Positions 21,071 to 32,900 of a stretch of 64,000 bases of DNA are shown here, in pieces. The notes under the pieces are model-generated. The model was not told the origin of the DNA. It searched no databases and saw nothing but the letters and a program-made list of their open reading frames with translations. The stretch is from Laguncularia racemosa (Eukaryota; Streptophyta; Magnoliopsida; Myrtales; Combretaceae). The number at the start of each line of letters is the position of its first letter. Position 1 is the stretch's first letter. The DNA lies in the NCBI GenBank assembly GCA_037954665.1, contig JBBMOL010000146.1:1302001-1366000 (forward strand), given 5' to 3'. The position numbers and the translations under genes are program-made.

Positions 21071-24000
21071 ATGATCCTTTTGGAGAGTGGTGATGTGGAG
21101 AGTGTGACTGTGGATATGGAAGGTCCTATAAAGGGAGAATTTCTTGTTACCAGGCGGATTCTCAATACTCAACCTAAGAATGAGGGTGATGAAGTGCAGC
21201 GAGAGCATATCTTCCATACTAGATGTCATGTGAATAACAAGGTGTATAGTTTGATTATTGATAGTGGTAGTTGTACAAATGTTGCTAGCACGTTATTGGT
21301 TGATAAATTGAGCCTAAAAACTATGAAGCATGATCAGCTTTATAAGTTGCAGTGGTTGAGTAAATGTGGGGAGGTTAAAGTGACCAAAAGGGTACTGGTT
21401 TCTTTCTCTATATGGAAATACCGTGATGAGGTATTGTGTGATGTGGTACCTATGCAGGCTTGCCACATCTTATTGGGATGACCTTGGCAGTTTGATAGAA
21501 AGGTCACCCATGATGGGTATCATAATAAGTATTCCTTTATTCTGAACAAAAGACAGGTGGTCTTGACACCCCTTAATCCTTGGGAGGCTAGTGAGGATCA
21601 GTTGAGGATTGCTAGAGAGTTCAAGGAGAGAGGGAAACACAAGATTGAACAAGAAAAGAAGAGCGAGATTGTGAAAGCGAGTGGTAAAAATACTCTTGTG
21701 AGCCATGAGAGAAAAGAATTAGAGGGAAACACGAGTGAAATTGGCGAGGCAAGTGAGATTGAAGGTGCCTTGAAGGCAAAATGGCACTTACTTGTACTGA
21801 TGTACAAGGATGTTTATTTTTCCACTGACCATCGTAACCCTTCTTTGCCTGCAGTTGTTGTTTCTCTTTTGTAGGAGTTTGCTAACTTGTTCCCTGAGGA
21901 GATACCTAGTGGATTACCTCCGTTGAGACGTATTGAGCATCAAATCGACTTCATTCCAGGTGCCTCAATTCCAAATAGACCAGCTTATAGAGCAAATCTA
22001 GAGGAGACAAAAGAGATTCAGAGGCAAGTGGATGAACTGGTAGAAAGGGGTTTTGTGAAAAAGAGCCTTAGCCCATGTTCGGTTCCTGTTATTCTGGTTC
22101 CAAAGAAGGATGGATCATGGTGCATGTGTGTGGATTGTCAAGCCATCAACAAAATCACAGTTAAGTACCGACATCCCATACCTAGGCTTGATGATATGTT
22201 AGATGAACTGCATGGTGCGTGTTTGTTTTCAAAGGTTGATTTAAAGAATGGTTATTACCAAATACGCATGAGAGAAGGAGATGAATGGAAAACCACTTTT
22301 AAAACCAAATATGGTCTCTATGAGTGGTTGGTAATGCCTTTTGGTTTAACAAATGCACCAAGTACGTTTATGAGATTAATGAATCATGTTCTTCGTACTT
22401 TCATAGGAAAATTTGTTGTAGTCTATTTTGATGACATTTTAGTCTACAGTAAAAGTCTAGAAGAACATGTTTAGTATTTGCAAATGGTTTTCACTATTTT
22501 GAGAGAAAATAAGTTATTTGCAAATTTAAAGAAATGTACCTTTTGCATGGAGTCTGTGGTGTTTTTGGGTTTTATTGTAGGTGCACAAGGGATTTCTGTT
22601 GATGAAGAGAAGGTAAAAGCAATCAAGGAATGGCCAACACCTAAGAATGCTAATGAGGTAAGAAGCTTTCATAGCTTAGCAAGCTTTTATAGGAGATTTG
22701 TGAGGGATTTTAGTTCTATAGCTACTCCTTTAAATGACCTTGTTAAAAAGAATGCTGAGTTTAGGTAGACTGAAATACATGAGAAAGCTTTCAATACTTT
22801 GAAAGAAAAGCTGACCAATGCACCTTTGCTTGTTCTACCTAATTTTGAAAAAGTCTTTGAAATTGAATGTGGTGCTTCTAGGAAAGGTATTGGTGGTGTT
22901 TTGATGCAAGATTCTAAGCCAATTGCTTACTTTAGTGAAAAGCTTAATGGGGCGACATTGAATTATCCTACCTATGATAAGGAGCTATACGCATTAGTGA
23001 GGACTTTACAAACTTGGTAGCACTATCTATGGCCCAAGGAGTTCATTATCCACTCAGATCATGAAAGCTTGAAGTTCTTGAAGACTCAGGGTAAGTTGAA
23101 CAAAAGGCATGCTAGGTGGCTGGAATTTATTGAAACTTTTCCTTATGTTATCAAATACAAGCAAGGGAAAGAAAATGTAATGGTTGATGCACTATCCAGG
23201 AGGTATTTACTTCTGACCTCTTTACAAAAAAAATTGCGTGGATTTGAGTTTATCAAGGATTTGTATGAGAATGATGCTAATTTTGGTTAAGTGTGGAGTG
23301 CTGTTTTTGAGCATGCATATGCTGATTTTTATAAGCATGAGGGGTTTCTGTTTAAGAAAGACAAACTTTGTGTTCCTAAATGTTCCTTGTGTGAATTGCT
23401 TATTAGAGAAACACATGGGGGTGGACTAATGGGGCACTTTGGTATACAGAAAACTTTGGACATTTTTAATGAGCATTTTTACTGGCCTAGGATGAAACAT
23501 GATGTGCAAGCTGTGTGTGAAAAATGCATTGTGCGTAAACAAGCTAAATCCAAAGTAATGCCACATGGAGAATACATCCCATTACCTGTACCTCATCAGC
23601 CTTGGATTGACATTTCTGTGGACTTTGTTCTAGGTTTGCCACGATCTAGTAATGGCAAGGATAGCATATTTGTTGTTGTTGATAGGTTTAGCAAAATGGC
23701 TCACTTTATTGCCTGTTCTAAAACTAATGATACAACACATATTGCTGATTTATTCTTTAAAGAAATTGTGCATTTGCATGGCCTGCCAAGGTCCATAGTA
23801 AGTGATAGGGATGTTAAGTTTCTCAGCCATTTCTGGCGCACTTTGTGGAACCGATTGGGAACTAAATTGTTATTTTCTACTGTTGCACATCCTCAGACAG
23901 ATGGTCAAACAGAAGTAGTTAATAGGACCCTTTCACAATTGTTGCGTGCTGTTTTGAAAAAGAACTTAAAACAATGGGAAAATTGTTTGCCTCATGTTGA

Positions 24001-24482
24001 ATTCGCATACAATAGAGCTGTGCATTCTACTACATCATACTCACCATTTAAGATTGTGTATGGATTTAATCCTTTGACTCCCTTGGATATTTTACCCTTG
24101 CCTCCTAATGAATTTGTTGATGTTGATGGAAAGAGAAAAGTAGAGTTAGTCAGGGAATTGCATGCCAAGGCCCGAGCTAACATTGAGAAGAAGAATGAGC
24201 ACTATGCTCGATAAGTAAACAAGGGTCGTGTCAAGCTTACCTTTCAACCTGGAGACTGAGTTTGGTTACATTTGAGGAAAGAAAGGTTTGCTACATAGCA
24301 GAAGTCCAAATTGCATCCTAGGGGAGATAGACCTTTTCAAGTGTTGGAGCGCGTCAACGATAATGATTACAAACTCGATTTGCCAATTCAATACGGTAAT
24401 GTAAGCGCTACTTTTAATGTTTCTGATCTTTCGTTATATGATGCAGGTGATTCGAGGATGAATCCTTTCGATGAGGGGGGAA
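21071..24482 (+). pseudogene. Pol of nested Ty3 element: one frame, many stops
   Basis: Protease: IIDSGSCTNV (about 21254-21283). RT: PKKDGSWCMCVDCQAINKI, FSKVDLKNGYYQIRM, catalytic YFDD at 22424-22435. RNase H: about 22830-23200. Integrase: zinc domain (H..H…CEKCIVRKQ; the last Cys of the usual CxxC is present), core VDRFSKMAHF, SDRDVKFLSHF, TDGQTEVVNRTL. All of it stays in one frame from 21071 to the LTR, with stops at about 21479, 21872, 22472, 22766, 23018, 23288, 24212, 24258 and 24294 and no frameshift that I can detect. It ends SRMNPFDEGG at the LTR; a Pol C-terminal tail continues inside the LTR. No classical chromodomain is visible. Confidence 0.9.
24470..24482 (+). other. Polypurine tract
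   Basis: GATGAGGGGGGAA directly before the TG of the 3' LTR: the second-strand priming site position. Confidence 0.8.
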
Positions 24483-25231
24483 TGATAGAGATCGGGAGGC
24501 ATCCAACACTTAGGAGCTAGTCAAAGCTAATGACCCTTTACAAGGTATCGAGGGTCGTATGACACAATCACGGACTAAGTGAATGAAGGAGGCATTGCAA
24601 GGGTTGAGTGTGGAACTTCAAAAGCAAGAGGTGATTCGAATTCGACACAACTCTAACACAAGTCCTAAGCTCATGAACATCATATATCAAAGTGGGGACG
24701 AAGCGGAGGACATTGGAATTGCATTGACGACCACCAACGAAGGAAAGGCCGCCAACCTATCACCTAGGCCGTTGGCCTAGAATTGGCCGGCCTTTAAAAG
24801 GCAAGGTACGCCGGCTATGAAGGCTGTCGGCCTTGGAATTTACACCGCCGGTTTACTAGCTAGCCTAACCCATCCGTTGTTTTTTTTTTTTTTATTTCAA
24901 AGCCGACCCTGGATGTATTTAGGCTGCCAGCTTTTAATTAATGACGAATATAAACTCCTTTGTACGACATTTGAAAGATCATCATCAGATTTATCATATT
25001 GTGAATGAGATTTTTGAGAGAGTTCTCTCTTCCTTTAGTTCTTGTGAATAAAACTAATCTTGATTTCTTCATCCTAAACGCTTGGGGAAATCGATCTGTG
25101 ATAGCTCAGGTTCCATTCAACGTGTTTGATTGGGGTCGGGTTACATTTAATTCATTCGATTCAATTTCGATTCTAGGGTTTGAATCCTTATTGATCGTTG
25201 GGTTTTAGATCGATAACTAGGGTTCACGTCA
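24483..25231 (+). repeat. 3' LTR of nested Ty3 element
   Basis: It matches 18648-19394 along its length, with scattered, mostly transition differences and a 1-2 bp length change in the T-run. It ends TTCACGTCA and is followed by CTAGT (25232-25236). Confidence 0.95.
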
Positions 25232-25236
25232 CTAGT

Positions 25237-26031
25237 GACAGGAAGACAAACTACAATCGTCTAATTGGAGTACAATGATACATAAGCAAATTCGATCAAT
25301 TTTGAGTACTATGCATGGTACCATAGTGTCACGAGGTGTTACATGGGATACACAAGAGTGATGCTAGGAGCATTGGTAAGATTTATGATCTACATGACTC
25401 TTTCTCTTTCTATGATAACTAAGGTGTTAAAGTAATTTATTTTATCTTCAATATAGGTCAATGTATTCAACTGTATTGAGTTAGTCTATAGGATGCACGA
25501 GCCATTGCAATCACCGAGAAGCACATTCTTCATGGCTATACAGGTGTGACATTGTTCACCCCCCTACACCCCCTCCCACACCCCTAACCCCCCCACCCCC
25601 ACCAATGACCAAGAGGAGCCTTAGGTTTTTGTACCTCGTAGAGGACATAGGAGGAGAGGGCAAGGCCGTGGTAAGGGTTGTTGTCAAGATTTACCACTTG
25701 ATTGGTCACCTTCTCCTCCTTGCAATGCATCATTAGCTAAGTACTCTTCAATTGCTTAGTCATCCTCATTACATTTTGCTATAGAGCCTAAGATTGATCC
25801 TTAGTTCCATGTAGCTTTTATGTCATATTCAATGCCATATTTCAATCTACCTCCTACTGTTACACTCACTCTGCTTGCTCCACAGAGATTTCAAGATTTA
25901 GTTGCATGAACTATAGGAGAGGCCATTACACAGATAGATCATCGACATATTATTGTGTGGGAGAAGTTGCCATTTTATATGCAGTCCAGCCATGGGGATG
26001 TAGTGGGTACTAGTATTTCCTATATGGGGTA
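25237..26031 (+). pseudogene. PMD gene remnant, C-terminal part (after the insertion)
   Basis: It continues the host frame interrupted at 18642. Short protein-like runs include NFEYYAWYHS and MGYTRVMLGALVRFM (about 25299-25395), then NVFNCIELVYRMHEPLQSP (about 25450-25510), a Pro-rich stretch, an RG-rich segment PRRGHRRRGQGRGKG (about 25631-25677) and a tail to about 26031. Several stops. Assignment as the C-terminal part of the PMD protein rests on position and on the WYHS…RRY-like motif, so it is weaker than for the N-terminal part. Confidence 0.45.
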
Positions 26032-26302
26032 GCCTATCTTATGCTAGTATTAGAGGCATCATAAGAGGAAGAACTAGATATATTATTTGTTATTACATAT
26101 ATAGATATATATATATGTACATGTAATTATATAATAACCAATGCTTTTGTTAGTAAGATTTAGATTTAACATTAGCACTTATGGTATTTGATTATTGCAA
26201 TAGAATTGTCTTATTTGTTTTCATAATATTATGTTTGAATTTACCAACTTTGTATACTTATGGTACATGATTATTGCAATAGAGTTACAAATCAACTCTA
26301 AA

Positions 26303-26418
26303 GTGTTGGAGCTTCGTTTCACATGTTGGTGTGGGAGTTTGGTTTTGCACGTCGGTGTTGGAGTTTGCTTTTGGAAGTTAGTGTTGGAGTTTGGTTTTGA
26401 AACTTGGCATTAGAGTTT
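26303..26418 (+). repeat. 26-bp minisatellite
   Basis: Units of the form GT(T/C)(G/A)GTGTTGGAGTTTG(G/C)TTTTG(G/A)AA repeat about every 26 bp from 26325, with a partial unit before it and a decayed one after. The array lies in the right non-coding part of the MULE. Confidence 0.75.
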
Positions 26419-26624
26419 ACTCACATGTTTGGTTTTTTGTAGCTTTTCTGTTGTTGGTTTATCTTGTTTTTGCATTGAATTTGTTTTACATGTTGGCCTA
26501 TCTTGGTTTTGGAAGTTAGCTTCTCTTGTGTAGCTTTGATGTAAGGTTCCATAGGTTTATTTGTTTGATGTAAGAGTGGGGGGAGGGTAAAATTGCATGT
26601 AGAGTATACACTTTACAAATTGCA

Positions 26625-26720
26625 TGTTCTACAAGTGATTTAGAAATCACATCTAGAAAATGCGATTTATAAATTGCATACTCCACTTGCGATTTCTTCA
26701 GCATCTATTGTAGGAGTGGG
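26625..26720 (-). repeat. MULE subterminal palindromes (right)
   Basis: AAGTGATTTAGAAATCACAT, TGCGATTTATAAATTGCAT and TTGCGATTT variants, arranged inversely to the group at 15764-15850. Confidence 0.55.
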
Positions 26721-26837
26721 CTAAAGTAAAAAAGTAGCTTCAAGCTGTGATTTAACAACAATAATCTACAAATTATTTTAATGGAGACCTCTTTTTAGAA
26801 ATAAGTTAGCCCACAAGGGAAAACTAACCTATTTCTC
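26719..26837 (-). repeat. MULE right terminal inverted repeat
   Basis: Reverse complement of the left repeat (14771-14890) with scattered substitutions. It ends …CCTATTTCTC, followed by the duplication CATCTTTTG (26838-26846). Confidence 0.85.
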
Positions 26838-26846
26838 CATCTTTTG

Positions 26847-28046
26847 AAAGAAAGGTACATGCGTCGGTTGGTACAAGCCAAGTTTGGGATTTAATAGTTA
26901 AGATCATTGTCAAAGTCTTGACTTAGAACTATTAAAGCTCCATTTGATAGTTAAGATCATTGGTTTCAAGATTGGTTGCAATGATCAATTGCAAGATCAA
27001 TTTTAAGATCGATTGAAACCAAAATCAGTTTTGAAAGAATATGGCTTTCTCTAAATAGTTATCAATATTTCTATAAATACTAAAAACTATTGCATGGAAA
27101 AAATTGTTCTTTCAAATTTTCAATTTCAAACACTTTTAAGTTTGTAAGTGTCGAGAAGGAGCCAATTTTGTTTCAAGTTTGTTGGAAAAGTATTATGGAT
27201 CAAATTTATTATTATAAATATATTAATAAACAACAAAATGTCAATATGTTATAGAAAAAAAAATAAAGAAATGAACAAACTTGATGTCAGAAGATAGAAT
27301 GTTATGAAAGCAATGTTCTTAAAACAAAATTCATCCCTACTTAGTGCTTATAGTTCTACAGGCGTCTGAGCACAGCTATTCATGTAAAAAGGTGGTCATG
27401 GTGATTATGGTAACACTAATGTTGTATTAGTAAAATAATGTGTTTTATTATAAATAGTAAACATAATGGATGGATTCTTAAAAAACAAATATGATGAGCT
27501 ATCACAAAATGTGTATAAAAATTTCTTTTGCTATGTGTATGCAAATTAAAAAAAAATATATATATATATAATTAAGAAAAAAAATAAAATTATTGTCTTA
27601 ATTTCAACAGATAGAGTGATACCAGTTTCATTACAAAAAATAGATAACAGCTACTACTGAGATACATGCACGGTCGGGCAAGTTTCAACTTTATATAAAG
27701 TTAGTTGAGTGTAAAAAAAGATATTTCAGTTTAGTTTAACAACATTAATCTAAACTAATGACCACTTGCAAATAATGGTTTCCATCATTTCAACCATATG
27801 ATCACGAGTATCATGGAAAGTTATTTTTCTATCCTAAGCCCTACTACTTCTCAATCCCTCCGATTTGAAGCTATTCTAAAAGAATTTTCATCATTATTTT
27901 CTAAATTATTTAACCAAAGTACGTCGTCGAAACTTTATAAAATACCACATTATCTTAGTACTGTCGAGGTAACTTCAAATCGTAAACCTTACGCATCTAA
28001 CAAAACAGAGGAAACATGACAATTGATTGAATCAAATAAACCAGCC
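26847..28046. other. Intergenic spacer 3' of the MES gene
   Basis: No coding frame of note. From about 27365 onward the sequence is duplicated at 48725 onward (CTGAGCACA(G/A)CT(A/G)TTCATG, then GTAAAAAGGTGGTCATGG). It contains a TA-rich microsatellite near 27551-27575. Confidence 0.6.
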
Positions 28047-29853
28047 CTAAGCATACTTGGGTACTATTTTCAGGAGACATTCGGAAAGTTCCTTGGTCTT
28101 TGAAAGCATAGGCATGTGATCAGCACCGTTGATTTCAAAGACGTCTTTGGTTCCGCCGTCGTTCTGGATCATCCAACGTTGGAAATCCTCATTGATTGCT
28201 TGATCTTCCTTGCAGATTACGTAAATTCGGGTGACCGAGCCATACTTGTCGCTGGAGAAAGGCTCTGACTTTAACAAGTCTTCCATGAACAGTGATCCAG
28301 GCCTCGTCAGTATCTTAGCTAGCTCAAGATCCTTTCGCACCAAAAATACCATTGAAATGGGTCGAGTACGTGTGCAGCAATCGGAATAATAATAATAATA
28401 ATAATAGTTAAAAAGAGGGTCCAAATGTTTCGTTATCATTTTCTTAGTAGGCACATGTGAATTGTGAAAATTGTAGACCATGTTGATACAGGACCATGAA
28501 ACTATTTTGACTAGAAAAAGCTTTAAAGTGCAGCGGCAGTAAATCTTGAGTTTTCTTTTAGGTATGATAAGAGGTCTATAACTTTAACCGGTTATACATA
28601 TTAGTTTAATATACATATATATAATTTCTAGGGTTTGTAGAAATGAGAAGGTTAACCTCCTAATTAATTATAACCACAATAGAATTTGTAATTTGTCGCT
28701 ATTAAAAACCAAATCCAAATTTGAGAGAGAGAGACATACCTCGGTCGACGACAGGTGGTAGAGCTTAGAGGACAGGAACATGGGACCGAAGAACATAGAT
28801 GTCGAAGGGCGATCTACACTACCATAGGGTAAAAACTGCGTGTCCAGCCAAGCTTCTCTAGGGGCCAACTCGCAGTACTACAAACAATAAATTTCAATTT
28901 GTGATTGCAATTACGTTACAAAAATAAATAAATAATAATAAAATATATATATGAGTGACAAGTATCAATAAACATCAAACTTAATTAGATAATTCATGGT
29001 AAATTTTCACCTATAAAATTAGGTCAATAAGACATCATCAGATCTGATATCCCAAAATCAAGCTGTTCAAGACTAATTCAAGTCAAGACCAACCTCCATC
29101 AATTGGTTATCTAAAAACTTTCATCTAATAGATCAAAGCTTGTTCATCATCTTCACCAGCATGTAACCCAACATTTCCACTCCGTGCAACATCTTTTCAC
29201 AGGGTAGCAATCATGTGTATACAATAAATAATTAAGGGATAAAGAGTAAAATATACTTCCTAACCATAGTTTGTTCTTACTAACATTCAATTTATAATTA
29301 TATCTATTTTTTTTTATTTTTTAAGGAATTCCTTATCGAATTCATATTCTAACATGTCGTATCATCTTCGACATGAAATGATAGTGTCAGGCGCGCTCTA
29401 TTAATTTATTTGATGTGACAGACAAACAGTACATTGTTTTCCAAACGGCCGAACAAGAAATCAGACATTTTATTATACCTGTTCCAATACGTATGATGGT
29501 TTGTGTACGGTATCCGGCATAAAAGCCGTCAAGAAGATGGCGACCGCCACGTTCTCCGGGAACTTCTCCATAGCCAGCCCCAAATTCAAACCTCCTAAGC
29601 TGTGACCCACCAGAGCAACCTTCTCGCGTGGACCAAGTGCTGCCATGAACTCCATCAATGGCCTGGTATACTCATGGAACTCGTGGATATCATATATTGT
29701 CCTTCTGTCGGTGCCGCTGCCGGCGAGGTCGAGCACGGTGACCCGATGATCGGCTGACTCTAGCCGGGGTTTCAGCTTGTACCAACACCATGCACCATGA
29801 CAAGCTCCGTGGACAAGAACAAAATGCGTTTGTTTGGTGTTTGTTGACTCCAT
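28047..29853 (-). CDS. Methylesterase (MES/SABP2-like alpha/beta hydrolase)
   Basis: Three exons on the minus strand: 29853-29479, 28877-28740, 28331-28047, all with GT-AG introns (601 and 408 bp) in phase 0, giving 265 codons; family members are about 260. It hydrolyses methyl esters of signals such as methyl salicylate, methyl jasmonate or methyl IAA; which one cannot be read from sequence. Motifs: oxyanion loop HGACHGAWCWYKL, nucleophile elbow VGHSLGG (catalytic Ser), DTVHKPSYVLEQ at the exon 1 end, WLDTQFLPYG in exon 2, and in exon 3 the Asp region (ICKEDQAI) and catalytic His (GADHMPML). No signal peptide, so probably cytosolic. I chose ATG 29853; the frame is open upstream but only from a GTG. 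Introns and frames are clean. A decayed paralogue lies at 49400-56665. Confidence 0.9.
28384..28407 (+). repeat. (AAT)n microsatellite in MES intron 2
   Basis: About eight AAT units just upstream (minus strand) of the exon 3 acceptor. The copy B equivalent (about 49731-49741) has only three or four units. Confidence 0.85.
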
Positions 29854-29908
29854 ATATTTATGAAAACAACAATTTGAATTTTTGGCTTCCACGGTGACGG
29901 CTCACGGC

Positions 29909-29923
29909 TATATATATATATAA
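29909..29923 (-). promoter_or_regulatory. Candidate TATA box of the MES gene
   Basis: A TATATATATATA run about 55-70 bp upstream of ATG 29853 on the minus strand. This would leave a leader of roughly 30 nt. TA-runs are common in this DNA, so it is a weak call. Confidence 0.3.
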
Positions 29924-32900
29924 TGTAGAGGTGCCGCCCCCTTCGTCTTATGTGAAATTATAATATATATAATTCTCTTCTCTGTCTTTTTCTTCCGCTG
30001 GCCAACTTTGTGAAAGACAACTGTATGGTGGCCAAAAGAAAAAGAAAAATCGGCAATCATATTGCGATTGACTGCCATTTTTTTTATCTTTTCTTTCTTT
30101 TTAAATTTCAAGCTCTCTTCCCTTCTGTTTCTCGTAACCAAATAGAATTATGAGAAAATTACAAAATATAATTCCCGTTTCTAATTTTTCACAAACTAGT
30201 AATTTGTATTTTCTTTTTCAATAAATGTATAAACTGTGTTTCATCATTATGTAAAAGTGGAAAAACAACCATAAAATAGACAAAAGGAGTAACGCCCACT
30301 TCCTCATCCTTATCCCCTTGTAAGGTTTTGGCTTCTCTCTCTCCTTATTTCTCTTTTTTGTTGTTGTGTTGCTTTATGTTGCCACACGTCTTACTAATAT
30401 CTCCATGATCATTTAAAGTAACACTTAGTTTTGACTAAATATATATAAAATAATGAATTTTCCTTACACCACGAATCAAGAGGATAAAGAATTGAAACCT
30501 ATAATGGTAGGAATGTTTCATGAAACCTACAATGGAAATTCTCTACAACCTTGTGTTATGGCTTGGTTTAGCTCAAATTGAGCTTGTAAAAATAATAAAC
30601 ATAAGTTAAGAGGGTATTGAAGGTGGCTTCGATGCATGTACTTCAACACTTAAGTTAGATAGAAAGTAAGGTAGAGAATAAAGAATTTATATTCAGTAAT
30701 ATTGAGAGAATCGGGATTATAAACTATTGCTTGCTCTTCGTATAGAGATTAATAGGGTCTTATATATAGACTATTCATTGGCATCCTTTTACTTCTTAAG
30801 TTGTTATTGGTTGTTTAGCATTCAATTTAGTGTAGTACATTTAATGTTATGCATGCTCTTTAAGATAGTGCTTGAAGTGACACTTGTCTTTCTTTCTCTT
30901 TTCTACCTTGTCTTATGCATTCATGGAGCGTTATTTGGGATGGCCACAAGCTTTGTGGGTTAGGTTTGTGCTTGGGGTTCAAAGCCAAAATACATATACA
31001 ATAGGATTATTATTGGAAGAGCACTAGATTTTGGGCTAAAGCTCTATTTAAGGCATTAATATAATATTATGAATATGTCATGAATCATCAATGTTATAAA
31101 GTTCGATTACCTATTGAAATTCATAAGAAATTGAAAAAGGAAATGAAACAATGGAGAGAAGTTGGAAAAAATTAACTCTGTTTCTTTTTTTTTTTTTGTA
31201 ATCTCTACTTATTTTATTATATTGTTGAATTAAATTTATTTTATAATATTATATTAATTCATTATTATGGTCCAATCACAAGTTGACATATGTCCTTTAT
31301 TAGTAATGATGAAACATGTTAAAAAAAAAAAAAACACAAGTCACTAGTTTTCTAAAGGGCAAAAACATAAAACACGCTTTTATAATTTTTTTCTAGAATT
31401 ATATATCATTGTAATTACTGAAATTAATATTATAGATTAAAAGTATAGTTAAATAGATATTGGGGATAATAGACCTTTTATAATTTTGTTCAAAACCCTT
31501 ATAGGATTCAATTATTTAAAAATCTTGAGAAATAAATTGAATGCAAGCATAAATAAATAATTAAGGAAGGTTATAGAAAGTAACCTATGATTTGGGTTTT
31601 TTTTTTGTAAGAAGGTACAATACTTTGTTTTTTAGAAAAGAGACTATCAGTATTTCTTAATTTTGTGTTGATAGGGACATGTGTCAACTTTTTATTGATT
31701 AAAAAAATTAATTAAATAAAATAATATTATAAAATATATGTATTTATATAATTTAATAAGAAATTTTAGAGAAAAAGGAAAAAAATAAACAAAAGAAAAA
31801 TAGATAAGGTAAAAGCTTCTTAGCCACTTACCATAAGTCATTAAATGCTTTGGAAGAATACACATGATGGTATGTACTTATACTCCCTCTAAGTATCTTA
31901 CTTGATTATGAGCCTTTTTAATGTTATCATTAGAGATGCAATTGAATGGGTTTAGGATTGGTCATTTAAAACCCTAACTTAACTCTGTAAGATTTAGTGT
32001 ATCCCTCCTATTATTGAAAACTACCCCTTATATGGGTAAGTTAGATTTTTATAGGGTTTAAATAAGATAAAGGAGAGACTAGGGCTAAGAGGTTATCTAG
32101 GGTTAGGGCTGTAGTTACTAATTTATACATAAATAAAAATTTGAAAGTTAAATGTATTGTATAGTATGAAATTAATATAGAGTGTGCATGGTGGTAGGTT
32201 AAGAACATATATTATAATTAATATATTATTTTATTACTTGGTTGGTTTTTTTTTAATCATAAAATCCAGCCTTAAACTTTATAAGGTTTTAAATCATATC
32301 TTAAAACTCAATATCGGGTTATGTGGGTCAGGAAAGGATCCGTTTAATTGTATCTCTACTTATCATAACATAGGAATTCCCCATAGATAATTAACTATGC
32401 TGGATCATTAATGCTACATATGAGACTATTTATCAACAGTGCCAACAAAAATATACCTAATTGATAATAAATACACCTATTGAATCTTAATCCGGTACCT
32501 TAAACATGAATTAAACCATCTACTCTTAGAAACTTTAATTTCTTTTTTTTTCTTTGACACTTCTAATTTTCAAAATAGTGCAACAAGTTTGTGCTTATCA
32601 CCCTTCATCTATATAAGATGATCAGCTGGGCTTGTGTAAGATGTTTATATTGACTATTGTATTAGATAATTGCTTAGGAATGTATAAGTTTCTACATATG
32701 TGTGCATTTTATGCATGTTATTTATTTATTTTTACTTGGTTTTGCAACATCCTTGAGGTGGAATTATGACTTCATGTGCAAATAATTTTTAGGGTAATGA
32801 TTATAGTATACTGACTTGTGCACTCTAAGGGAGAATGATGATAACGTTCTTGATGATTATGACTATTAGTGGACTTAATTTAGGTTCTTATTTTGGTAAT

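Larger units (their letters stand above)
18648..25231 (+). mobile_element. Complete-structure Ty3/gypsy element nested in the MULE
   Basis: It has two LTRs (18648-19394 and 24483-25231; 747 and 749 bp), both starting TGATAGAGATCGG and ending GTCA, flanked by CTAGT duplications. A primer-binding site TGGTATCAGAGC (initiator-Met type) follows the 5' LTR at 19397, and a G-rich polypurine tract precedes the 3' LTR. Gag, protease, RT, RNase H and integrase follow in Ty3 order. The LTRs differ at roughly 5-7% of positions by eye, mostly transitions, so the insertion is not recent. Gag is rearranged and Pol carries nine in-frame stops. Confidence 0.95.
14771..26837 (+). mobile_element. Mutator-like element (MULE) carrying a plant mobile domain gene
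   Basis: It is bounded by terminal inverted repeats of about 120 bp (14771-14890 and 26719-26837) that start GAG(A/T), as many MULEs do. The flanking 9-mers TATCTTTCG (14762-14770) and CATCTTTTG (26838-26846) agree at 7 of 9 positions, both differences being C/T, which fits the 9-bp target duplication typical of MULEs. Inside, on the plus strand, are a MuDR-type transposase remnant, a PMD remnant and, splitting the latter, a 6.58-kb Ty3/gypsy element. Without that insertion the MULE is about 5.5 kb. All its frames are broken, so it is not autonomous now. Confidence 0.8.
27365..29910 (+). repeat. Segmental duplication, copy A (with intact MES gene)
   Basis: It corresponds in direct orientation to 48725-56716. 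Similarity covers the 3' flank, all exons and both introns of the MES gene and ends about 15 bp beyond the conserved CGGTGACGGCTCACGGC motif. Copy B is longer only because of a 5.27-kb and a 0.3-kb insertion. Confidence 0.9.

Noticed and set aside
28332..28481. Frame open upstream of MES exon 3, reading through (AAT)n as poly-Tyr
   Set aside because: It is intron sequence. The GT-AG acceptor at 28332-28333 and conserved coding start at DLELAKIL give the true exon edge.
29473..29892. Longer N-terminus for the MES protein starting at 29892
   Set aside because: The first codon there is GTG, not ATG. ATG 29853 gives a 265-residue protein of family-typical length.
30727..30963. Hydrophobic 78-codon frame as a membrane protein
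   Set aside because: T-rich DNA gives Phe/Leu/Ile runs by chance; no start context, paralogue or neighbouring exon supports it.
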